Assembly: GCA_021292165.1 (NCBI GenBank)
Contig: CM037876.1
Span: 310,756,492-310,820,491, forward strand
DNA length: 64,000 nt
Direction: 5' to 3'
DNA from: Shinisaurus crocodilurus
Lineage: Eukaryota > Chordata > Lepidosauria > Squamata > Shinisauridae
Part shown: positions 12,301 to 24,300 of the stretch, in pieces
Layout of the letters: every line of letters begins with the position of its first letter
Numbering within the stretch: position 1 is the first letter of the stretch
The notes under the pieces: model-generated
Database searches by the model: none
Seen by the model: only the letters and a program-made list of their open reading frames with translations
Told to the model about the DNA's origin: nothing
Made by a program: the position numbers and the translations under genes

Positions 12301-15300
12301 GTCCAAGATGTAACATTTTCTCGTAGGGGAGTTTCTCCAGCCCTTTGAACATTTTAGATGCCCTTTTCTGCACTTTTTCCAAGTCTACAATACCCTTTTT
12401 AGGTGCAGTGACCAGAACTGTATGCAGTATTCCAAATGTGGCAACATCATAGATTTATATAAGGGCAGTATGATATTTGTAAATAGATAATTATAAAGAT
12501 ACCATATGTTTCCATTGCACTGTTTCTCATCCAAAGTAAATTAAATCCAGTAGTAGATGCCACACTGCTCAGGTTAGCAGGGAGCTGATAACCATTTACT
12601 ATTACTAATATTGCCGATGCAATATTAATATTCTTTCAAATTTAAAGAATCGGGCAATGCTTGTGGCAACTAGAAATAGTTTCTCAACTGTCATATTTAT
12701 ATAAGTAACAGATTTATAATAGAAGGCTCATCTTGTATAAATGAAAGGAAGCAGAAGAGCCCAGCATCTTCCTGCATCTATCCTTTCTTTCAGGTCCCCC
12801 TGAAAAATCCCAGTGCAGATGCTTTTCTTTCCCACAAAGGATTCATAATCAGCATGGTGGTTTGATGCAAAACATTAAAGTGAGATTGTCCAACATGTTC
12901 CTCAGCTAACAGTGTGTCCTTTTCCCCCCCCGCTAGCCCCTCAATGTTGTAGCCTGGTCTCCTTGTGGCCAATACGTGGCAGCTGGAAGCATCGGTGGCT
13001 ATATAGTCGTTTGGAATGTGGACACCCAGGAGTGCCTGGAGAGGTGCTGGTTTTTTTTTTCACAATGTCTCTTGTAAAGGAGGGCTTCCAAGTAGAATAA
13101 CTAGCGAGCTACATGGCTGAGAGAAAAAAAAAGAACATTTGGCTCGCTTAACAGCTTTTGTATACAATGGTCAGTATCCAACACTGGCAATCCGCCAGCT
13201 TTAAACATGTTGCGCTAAGTGTTCTCCAACCTTGGGTCCCCAAATGTTTTTGGCCTACAACTCCCAGCATGCCCCAGCCAAAAACATCTGGGGACCCAAG
13301 GTTGGAGAATACTGCGCTAGTGGGAACGACTTGCTAGTGCAAAAGTGTTGTGGATAGAGTGGTGGAACCCAAAGAGACCTGTGTAGAAATCCCCATTGGG
13401 CGACAAAGCTTGCTGGGTGCCTTGGGGCCAGTCATTCAGCCTGTTCGCACGATCATGGTGGGGGAAATAAGCCACAGTGGCTTTCCCCTGCCATGCGTGC
13501 CAGTCATGTGGCAGCGCAATTTGATTAATTACCATTGCAGGTTGCCATGTCATGCATATCTGGGTGGCACGGCTTGTTGGAAGTGGTCAGCAACCCTCAA
13601 ATAGCCCAACAACAGCCACCGTGGCTTATTTCCCCCTCCGTGATCATGCGAATCCGGTTGCCTTCTCTTGCCTTAACCTACCAGATAGGGTTGTTGTGAG
13701 AATAAAATAGCATAACTAATCTAAAGCAAGTGTAATTGAAATGATCTCATATTCTTCTCCTGTTGACCTCCATTCACCCCTACCTTTGTTATTCCCCTGT
13801 GTCTATTTTATATTGCAAGCTCCTTGGGCTAGAGACCTCTTCTTTGTAAAGCACCATGTACATATTTATTATTTATTTTGTTTATATGCCGCCCAATAGC
13901 TGAAGCTCTCTGGGCGGTTAACAGCAATTTATAACAAACAATAAAATACAGTAAAAAATTTTATTTTTTATTTATTTATTACATTTATACCCCGCCTTTT
14001 TTCCTGCAAGGAACCCAAGGCGGTTTACATAATCCCCCTCCTCTCCATTTTATCCTCACAACAACCCTGTGAGGTAGGTCAGGCTGAGAGAGTCAGTGAC
14101 TGGCCCAAAGTCACCCAGTGAGTTTCATGGCCGAGCGGGGACTAGAACCCGGATCTCCGAGTCCCAGTCCAACACTCTCACCACTACGCCACACTGGCTC
14201 TGTTGATCATAAAAACAACATAAAATTCAGTACAAAATTTAAAAACAAATTAAAAACCATTTGAACAATTAAACACATTCAATACGTTCAATAAGCTAGA
14301 CAACTGCAGACATAAGCCCCCTGTGGAGAAGGCCTGAGCACACACGGTTGAACCCTGACAATCGTTTTTCCCCTTTCGCTGACACCCCTCTTCCCCCCCC
14401 ACCTTTCTGCATAATCCCCACCCAGGGGACAGGAGACACAGTTCTGGGCAGACCCGTACGGGGTCACATCTGCATAGCTACATCTGCATACCCTCAATAG
14501 GGTGCATTTACATCTACCCTCCAGGAAGGGCATAAACATTCCAAAGCTGGGGAGGGGAGCAGTCTCAAAGAGCGGCAAAGGTACCCCAAAGTATCCAGGA
14601 GATGCCAGCATCCAAGAGGCGCCACCACCCCGCAGGGCGGGACCAGCCCACCTGGTCATCAAGGGCGGGGAGGGGGGCGAGGGAGGGTAGAAAAGACCAG
14701 TCCTCGCGAACAAAGGTTGTTGGACACAGGGTGCAGGCTTGCACGGACCAGGTCTCTGACTCCGGTCAGAACCACACAACTTCCAACCCCGGGCAGGGCG
14801 CCCGGAGACCAGCTACATAGACCACTACGCTAACTCCATAAGTTCGATTCTCTGATGCATAGTTATTCTTGTATTACGCTAAGCCATTCCTACGATGTGT
14901 ATTGAAGCTTTCCGCTTCGCTAATTTTTATGAACTCTATGTTTACTGTGAAATTCCTGGTGGTCTATTAGTTCCGCTCCATTAAAGGTGCTATAAACATA
15001 GTATTTCCGACTCAGTACGATTCCTTGTCAATGGGAGGTCGCGGCTGGAATTAAACTGCTTAGGAGCTGCGTACAGGGCAAAATCTCGGTGCCGGTTAAC
15101 CCGTTAGGTGCCAAACTCACGCAACGGACCGGCTTTGGGTCCGCCACACTCCCCATAGTCCATTAAATGCCTTGGCATAGAGGGCAGTCTTAACCTGGAG
15201 CTGGAAAGATAACAGAGTTGGCGCCAGGTGGGCCTTAGTGGGGAGCTTGTTCCATAATCAGGGCCACCGCTGAGAAGGCCCTCTTCCTTGTTGCCACCAA

Positions 15301-18300
15301 CTGAGCCTCCATCAGAAGTTGAGCATAGTGTCTGGGTAGATTTAGATGGCAGGATATAAATAAGCATAAGTGGCAGGATATAAATAACTCCATGTATGCT
15401 TCTCTGGGCTCCTTGAAGGATGGGTAGCATTCAAATGGGTTAATAATAAAATAACAGCCATGCAGTTCATCTGAAGGAGATAGAGTCAGGTCCAGATGCC
15501 AGCTTCCCTTGCATTTCTCTAGCATACAACCAAGGATGTAGGAAGAATGTCAGGAGAAGGCAGTTACCCCATTTTCTCCACTATGGCAACCTTGTGTTTG
15601 TCAGTGGTGCAAGCTGCATATAGCCCACAGTCATGTTAGTGTGTGGACTTGTGATGGGTCAGCATATGCATTGTGGTGTGGACTGCACAGACGGATCAGA
15701 TGTACTTCAGCAGTCCTTAGTAAGAGCCCAAGTAACCACGTCTTTTTCAATAGAAAGAAACTGCACATTGAAAAGATTTGATCAGTTCAGGATAGTCAAT
15801 GTGTTTTATCACATAGGTGGAAAATCCTCGCTATGTTGAAATAAGTGATTGTATTAGGATTAATGCATAGCACAGGAATTCTTCAGTCACTCAGCTGAAG
15901 GGGTTCTTAAGTTCTGCTATAGCGTAGCTGGCTGAGGCATGCTGGGAGTTCTAGGCCAAAAACATCTGGGGACCCAAGGTTGGAGAACACTGTTATAGTG
16001 ATCTAATTTCTCCATTGCACTCCACTCCTTAGCTGGCCCTAGTTCTGTGGGCCAAAGAAATTTTCCATTCCTGTAGCAAGGTCTTCTTGGAGTGTGTTTT
16101 TAAATCTGAGGGGGGTTTGCTTCCTTTTTTTAGGGTGAAGCATGAAAAAGGTTATACCATCTGTGGTCTGGCATGGCACCCCAAAGGAGGTCAGATTGCT
16201 TATACAGACATGGAAGGCAATCTGGGATTACTTGAGAATGTCTGTGATGTAGATGGAAAGAAATCAGACCGCAAGGTAATACAAACTGGAATCTCCCTTG
16301 CCTTTTCCTGTACGCTTTTCGGTCATGGGTGGTCATGTTTATCTAGTCGTATATATCTGGAGTTTTGCAGAGGATGAAGCTTCAAGTTGTCTTGTCATGC
16401 ACTTGAGATTATTATCTGTTACATCTCGGCTTCAGGCACCGGCTCCTGCTACCAAAGGCTACGATGATCTATTTGATGAGGACGACAATGAGGACTTTCT
16501 GAATGGAGACATGGCTGGAGATGATTGGGGTTCAAAGGCAGTAACGAATGATGAAGATGAAGATGATGACCTTACAATGGCATCAGGACGTCCCAGAAAC
16601 CGAGGAGCGATAATAGAGGATGATGAGAACTCTCTAGGTTAGAATTTCTCAAAGTGGGATGTGCAGGGGAGGAGGTGAGGGAGAGGGTGAGCATTGGGGT
16701 AAGTGCAGGTACATAACCTTGTGGTGATGCTGTCAGTTAGCATCTTTAGGGAGGCTGTAAAAACACTTGCCTTCATAAGCCTCTGCTAGTAAGCTGATCT
16801 ATCTTTCTATATTTCATAGAAACTGGATTGCTGAAAGCTACCTCTGCCCTTGATAAAGAGGAAGAAGAGGATGACGACCAGGAAAGCCTTGTTCCGATTC
16901 AGCCACTGTCATCAACCCAGAGACCTTTCTATGATGGGCCAGTGCCAACTCCTCGGCAAAAGTCATTCCAGGCTGGTTCCACCCCTGTACATCTCACTCA
17001 CCGCTTCATGGTAAGTTTCAGGTTTTGATTGTTTCATTTCCTGAGGTTTTTTTAAAAAATTTTTTTAAAGTAAGATTATTAGTAACTGAAGTTTTCAAAT
17101 AATCTTCAAAGGCACATTTGAGCACATTATAATAAAAGCAAATGAGCATACTAGAATGGAGCTGCAAACGGGGCTGCATTGCCTGGCTAATCAGCTGAAA
17201 TGGAGGGAGGTTGTGCCTACCAAGGAAGACAGTTCTCAGAAACAGCTGGAAAAGTGCTGTCCTTTTCAGTAAAGCTCAAACTATGGCACCCCCACTCTCT
17301 CGTGATACGGACCATCTCATGATTGTGGTAGCTGATGATGAAAGGAATAAATTATCTGATGTTGAGAAAACACGTCTGAGAGATAATTTGTCAAGAGATC
17401 AAAGAATGGCACTGAGGCAGTTAAAAAGCACTGTGAGCCAAGTGCACTATAAGATCATCTGTGAGTGATAAAAGAGGATGTTCTGTTATAATGAGTCAAG
17501 AGTAATCTTTGTAAAGCTTCAGCTATGGAATGAATGAATGTAGAGTTAGATAAAGAAATTGCTTTGTTACATCTGTCTGACTATACTACATTTACTGGTG
17601 ACTTGAGTTTTGAGTGAGTGGGAAAAATACAGGAACGATAGGCAGTTGTGGAAGGCGGAAGATTAATAATAACCTAACAGCAGTTGTTGGATAGTAACGG
17701 TCCTTGTTGCCCAGTTACCTACTTCTTGCTAAAAACACACATGATTGAGGAATGCCTGATAAACAGCACAGATGCGAATACATTTAAAGTAAGCCCTATT
17801 ATCTTTGGCTGTGACAGGCCAGCAGGCCGAGTTAGCTGGCCGATTACAACTGTGTTAACCCCTCTGTTAAATTGTGTCATGGCTCATTTGCAAAACACCA
17901 AGCAACTATTAGATGAGTTGTATCAGATGGAGTTGGTGGACACAATGCCTATGGAGAGCTTTGATGCTGATGCACTGTACACCAGTGTGGATAATAAAGG
18001 AGCAAGATCCACTTTGATAGAATTTTTAAAAGAAAATTTTCATTTCATTAATTGTTACGGCTTTCTGATTGAGGACATTGATGGATTGATAGCTGCATGT
18101 TTACAGTGTAATATCTTTCATTTTAATTGTGAATATTTTTCACAGAAATGTGGCTTAGCAATGTGAAATCGATTGGCACCATTATTGGCCATTATATATA
18201 TGAACTCAGTTGAAAGGCGCGGTATCGATTGTGACATCCTCCTGTATCGTTGATATATAGATGGTATTATAATTATAATACATACAGCGATAGAAGCAGA

Positions 18301-21300
18301 TAAAGAGTTTGATGCAATTAATTGGGTGAACAGTATAAAATTAACACGGGAGCAGCCAATTATAGATGGTTGTCTTCCCTTTTTGGATATGGAATTAAAG
18401 ATCTGTAATGGGCAGTTTGAAACAAGGTGGTATAGGAAACCTCTGAAAAGGGATATATTATTGAATTGTAATTCTCAACCCCCTGTGCTAGTGAAAAAAC
18501 AGTTGGTAAAGAACATGAATCAGAAAGCTGTTGGTGTGTCTGCGATTAATTATGCCGAGGAATCAAAACAAATTACAGTAAAACTGGCAGAGGCTAATGG
18601 TTATAGGTTACCAGTTCCAGCAGTTAGGACTGTGAGGTATACCAAAGTGCTGCCATTTCAAAATTCCATTTGTGACTGATAGATTTGTTGTACGGGAAGC
18701 CCAAAAGATCTTTGATCGCCGTAACATCAAGGCTAACGTTATTTGTACTGTCCCAGTAACATTGAAACAACATCTTATGAAGTCTTGGGTGTATGGTAAC
18801 AAGTGCTGGACACAGGAATGCCCTTGTCTGTGTGGAAGGTAACAGGGAGTGTACAGTTAAGGGTGCTATTTACAAAACTGAGTGTTTGGAATGTAATTCC
18901 TTTTACATTGGTGAAACCCAGGGTGGCCGGGTGACTGGCCAGATGGGCGATTGATAAATATAATAAATAAATAAATAAATAAATAAATAAAACTGGAAGA
19001 CCTCTCCTAAAAAGATATAAGGAGCACTTGGCTGATATTCAGCATAATGAAACATGTGCTAGACTTTGGTCCCCTTGCATCACCTACATATCGGTTTATT
19101 CACATTATAATAGCCTTGCCAGGAGTCCCAGTATTGGGAAAAAGACGGGTTATAAATAATAATGATAATGATAATAATGATAATATCGTGGATATCTGGA
19201 TAATAATCTCTCCAGGGAGAGAAATGAAAGGAACATTATGGTTTTGTTTAATTTGTGTATTGTTAAGCAGAAACTTAATAAACTACGTTAAAAAAAGAAA
19301 TGAAAAGAAAGGAACAGAATCAAGCTACTTAGCCCACCTCTCAGGCATTGCTCCTGCCTTTTGGTGCTCACCTATTCTAATTTCCTACAGCCCTTTTGGA
19401 CTAATAGCTCACATTAGGGCAAGTCTGCACTGCAGCCTAAACTCTCTCCTCAGTGCAATATTGGCTGGCTCCGAGCAGGTAAGATCTTCAGGGTCCTGTG
19501 TTGGGTGTGTACTGTTGTCATCCCCGCTCCCTGCCTTCTGCATTTTCAATTTTTTTTCTTTAAGCATAAATCAAAATAGTCAGCTAAAAGCCTCCGTTTA
19601 GTTAAGAAGAAATTGGAACCTCTTTAAAGAGAGCGCTTATTATAAGGGTGCTAGGCTGGCACCAACTTCATCTACAATGTGGAAGTGTGTGAATGGGGTG
19701 CGTGCTATAGTACCAGCCTTGTGTTTTTCATCTAGTGCAGATATAGACTCTATGTGGGCCTCTGCTTGAGTAAAATAAGGTTTCATGAATTCTCTCTGGG
19801 CATTGTTTATTATTTTAAAACATTTATACCCTGCCTTTCCTCAACAAGTCTTGACATTCTACTTGCAGGCATGGAACTCTATTGGTATTATTCGCTGCTA
19901 TAATGATGAGCAAGACAATGCTATTGATGTTGAATTCCATGACACCTCCCTACACCACGCAATGCATGTGCCAAATTCTTTGAATCACACAATGGCAGAT
20001 CTGTCCAGTGAAGCTATTTTACTAGCCTGCAAGAGCACGGAGGAGCTAGCAAGGTAAAACACTCTTTAACACGTCTACGTGGAGCACTGTTTGTAAAAAC
20101 TAGCGTTGGCATTTCGTGGGCATACCTGAGAGGGGTGGTGGTGGTCGGGATGGAATTAATACAGCTGCTGTTATGCTTATAATACCTCTCGAGCTGCTAT
20201 TGCTGTTGTTTCTTGCAAACTGCAAGGGGACAGCAGAAGAATGAAGAAAAGTTGAAGCTAATAAATGCAAGAAGGCTTATTAATGAATTGGTTATCAGAT
20301 TTCCTAGTGTGTTTTGAACACGTGTGCATTCTTCAGGGGAAACGACATAACATCTAATCAAAAACAGAACACTACAAACCGGCATTCTGGTTTAATTTGG
20401 TCTCCAGCAAGTTGCTACTGTCAGGCAGAACCTCCAGACATTGCCAGATAAATCCTGTGATCTGGACATCCTTTAATTTACAGCAATACCTTGGATTGCA
20501 AGTAACTTGGTTTGAGAGCGTTTTGCAAGACGCAATTTTTTAAATATTTATTTAATATTTTTTTTACTTGATACACAAGCGACGTCTTGCAATACAAGTA
20601 CTGTAGTATGGCTTAAATTAAAAATCTCTACAAATTTTTTTGGGGGGGATTTCGTTTTGATATAAGAGTGTTTTGGATTACAAGCATGTTTCCAGAACAA
20701 ATTATGCTCTCAATCCAAGGCATGACTGTATGTTGTTTTTTTAACATAAATTATTTCACTATTTTCCCTCTTTCATTTTTAGCAAGCTTCACTGCATCCA
20801 TTTTAACTCCTGGGATTCCAACAAAGAATGGACAGTTGACATGCCGCAGGATGAAGAAGTTGAAGCTATTTGTTTGGGTCAAGCCTGGGCCGCTTGTGCC
20901 ACCAGCACTCTTCTGCTTCGCGTGTTCACCATTGGGGGAGTTCAGAAAGAGATTTTCAGCCTCCCTGGTCCTGTGGTGTCAATGGCAGGACATGGAGAGC
21001 AGCTGTTGGTGATATTTCACAAAGGTGCTTTCCCTACTCCGCTTTATTGTTTAAATGTGTACTATGGTTAGTTGTTGAAATGTTGAGTACCTAATTTATC
21101 CGCTTAACTAAAATAAGTTGTCCCCAAGTACCTAACAACATGTTTTCATTTGTGATTACTGCATTACTGACTTTCCACTGCCCTTCACTTCAACCTGTGT
21201 CTGCCACATCTTTCCAGCTGTGGCATTCTTCTAAGAACATAAGAGCCACGCTGGATCAGATCAAAGGCCTATCTAGTCCAGCATTCGGTTCACACAGTGG

Positions 21301-24300
21301 CCAACCGGATGCCTGTGGGAAAGTCCACAAGTAGGACATGAGCAACTGTTATACATAGGCATATACCGCCTCTGATACTGGAGGTAGCATATAGCCGTCA
21401 GGACTAGTAGCCATTGATAGCTTTATCCTTCATGAATTTGTCCAACCCCCTTTTAAAGCCCTCCAGATTGGTGGCCACCATTGCATCTTGTGGAAGTGAA
21501 TTCCATAGTTTAACTCTGTGCTGTGTGAAGAAGTCCTTCCTTTTATCTGTCGTGAATCTCCCACTATTCAGTTTCATGGGATTGACTCCATTGGGTTCTA
21601 GTATTAGTTCTAGGAGAAGTTCTCCCCATCGTCCAGAAAATCTCAGGCTATAAAGCTGCCTTAAAAAGAGTCAAACCATCAGTCCCATCTAGCCCAGTGC
21701 TGTCTACTCTGGCTGGTAACAGCTGTTTAAGGTGTCATGGAGGGGATTGGGGATTTATTTCCTGGTCCTCCAACTCCCTTTTAAGGGGAGATCCTGGGGT
21801 TCAAACATGGGGTAGTCTTTGTTTTATTTATTACATTTTCTTTATTTCTTACTCATTTACGCCAAGGATGTGCTCTAACACTGTACTGTGCCTCCCTCTG
21901 TCTTCCCTTCTGCATGGTTTTGTTCATGTTTTTTTAAAAAGCTTGAACAGTAGTAGTTCCTAAAGAAAGTTAAGGATTCTGACAGGCAGCTAGAACATTT
22001 TCTAAATCTCATAATTAATGGCTACGTTAATCCTAGAAGCATTTTTATTAGTACAGACAGTGCAAAGTCTTAGGTGGAGAAATTATACTTCAGGCTTCAC
22101 ATCATGGACAACTTTATTTTTCTAAAATAATTCCCAAGTCTCAAATTCGAATATACATATATTTTGAGAATGCGGAAAATTAGCTAGGGTATGCAAATCC
22201 AGCAAAGTCCTTTAGGTATGGAAAGAAAGTCTTGTGCACACACAATGAGACTTTCAGTTCTCCCTACCCACCAGCAGCATCTTAATTGTGCAACTTCCTT
22301 CTGACTAGAATTCATAGTCCCTGTATTTTCCCCTTTCTTAGGTACTGGCTTTGAAGGGGATCAGTGTCTTGGGGTACAGCTGATAGAGCTTGGAAGAAAG
22401 AAAAGACAGATTTTACATGGTGACTCACTTCCCCTTTCCAGAAAATCCTACCTAACATGGGTAGGATTTTCAGCAGAAGGTAAGATGGTTAATTACGCTT
22501 TCTATTCGTTTGATTTCTGGTGAAAAATACATTGGTGGATCCTAAGTTGCCTCCCCATTCTTGTAAGGTGTGGGAGGCAATTTCTGCCAACCCTCCCACC
22601 CTCCATTTGCAACCCCGGCACTATATTCCACACCATTCCTATGGGTCCCCCAAGCCCCAGGAGTGGATTTGGGGGGGGGGGCAGCAGCCTGCAGAGGGAG
22701 GAGGAAAAGCACTGTGAACTCTGTTTCATTTGCAGAAGGAAAGTTGGGATCCAAGCCACTATCTGTAAGGGCTGGTTACCAAACTAACTCAGCCGATGAT
22801 CCTCATCAAGTGGTGGTGGGGTTTGTCTCCATCCTGCTTAGTGGGGCAATTCAGTAGATCTGTGGAGATTGGTGTGCAGAGGTTCATAAGGGCTGCAAAA
22901 GAATGTTGTTGCCAGCAAAACTCAAGGAGTGGATTGTGCTGGAGCAGCATTGAGGCTTGCCAGTCGGATTTGTACATTTTTGGGGTACAATCCAAAGCTT
23001 CACAGGGCTCCAGTGTACAAACAGCTTTATGTATACAGGGAGCTCCCCCCATTCTTATTTTCTAGTATTTAGACTGGCTTTTTTTGTAAGCCTTATGTAT
23101 TGTCACAACAGTGTTGTTAGGGTTATCATGGGAACTCTCATGTTGTGGGTGTAGAAACAAAGAAAATGACTTGCCGCAGGAAATGCAGAGATTCCACAGC
23201 AGAGCTGATATTTTAGTGCCGATTCACAGGCCTGTGCATCATTACTTCTTTATATTGGGTTCCATCCCAGAGCCTCCGGATGGGTAATACACTAAAAAGA
23301 ACATGTAGTAGAATGCTATTAAAAAGAATAAACTCCCAGGAGCCAGCACAAACATATAGGCCTCATGGTGCTTCCAAAGACGCTTTTAGGGTGCAGTCCT
23401 ATGCATGTTTAGACAGAAAAAGGGCCTACAACTCCCAGCATAGCTGGCTAGGGCATGCTAGGAGTTGTAGGCCTTTTTTCCTGTCTGAATATGCATAGGA
23501 TTGCACCTTTAGAGTCTTGATTTTGGCAAGTGGAGGGAGCTCTATAATTTTGGTGCAGCCCCCAAGAACATCTCACTACATGCCTTGCTGGCTGAAGTGA
23601 CAGTGTCACAACTGACACCGGTAGGTAGGTGCCCATGCTTGCTCTTGAAGATTACAAGGGGGCCTAGGAAAGGAGGTTATCTTCAAGGTATTTTGGGCCT
23701 TGGCTGTTTCAGCTGAATTTCAACAATTCAGTTACTACAGGCTACCAGAAGGTGGTGTCATTTCCAAAGTTAGCAACAAGTGAATTGATTCTCTTCGAAA
23801 TGTTTTGTACTTTTAAATTCTGCACACACCGGGGTGTTTGCACTTAACATCATGTCAGCTCATGAGTCAATACGGTTGCTTCAGAGGGAACTAACTGTCC
23901 AAAACAATGTGGGGTGTGTGTGTGTTCTGATTAATAGGTACCCCTTGTTATGTGGATTCTGGGGGAATCGTACGCATGCTGAACAGAGGGCTTGGTAATA
24001 CCTGGACTCCAGTTTGTGACACAAGGGAGCATTGTAAAGGGAAGTCAGATCACTACTGGATTGTTGGCATTCATGAAAACCCTCAGCAGCTCAGGTAGGA
24101 AAATAACTTGTATGGTTATTCCTGTCATCCATGACAACAACAGGAATTGAATATAGCACCCTATTTGGCCAGTATAAAGATAAGACGATGTTATACCTGG
24201 TACTTGAGCAATCTTTCCTTGTCCTTTACTCCTTGGACAAAAGTGCTGAATAATTATAAAACTGTGAACAACTTAGTAGCATGCCATCCTGTACTGAGTG

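Larger units (their letters stand above)
13865..15340 (-). mobile_element. L2/CR1-like LINE 3' end, interrupted twice
   Basis: Minus-strand tail at 13865-13955 (GCCGCCCAATAGCTGAAGCT on plus), continuing at 14202-14320 and 15150-15340 (TTGGCGCCAGGTGGGCCTTA; GAGAAGGCCCTCTTCCTTGT on plus). A CORE-SINE and an LTR-like segment are inserted into it. Confidence 0.7.
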
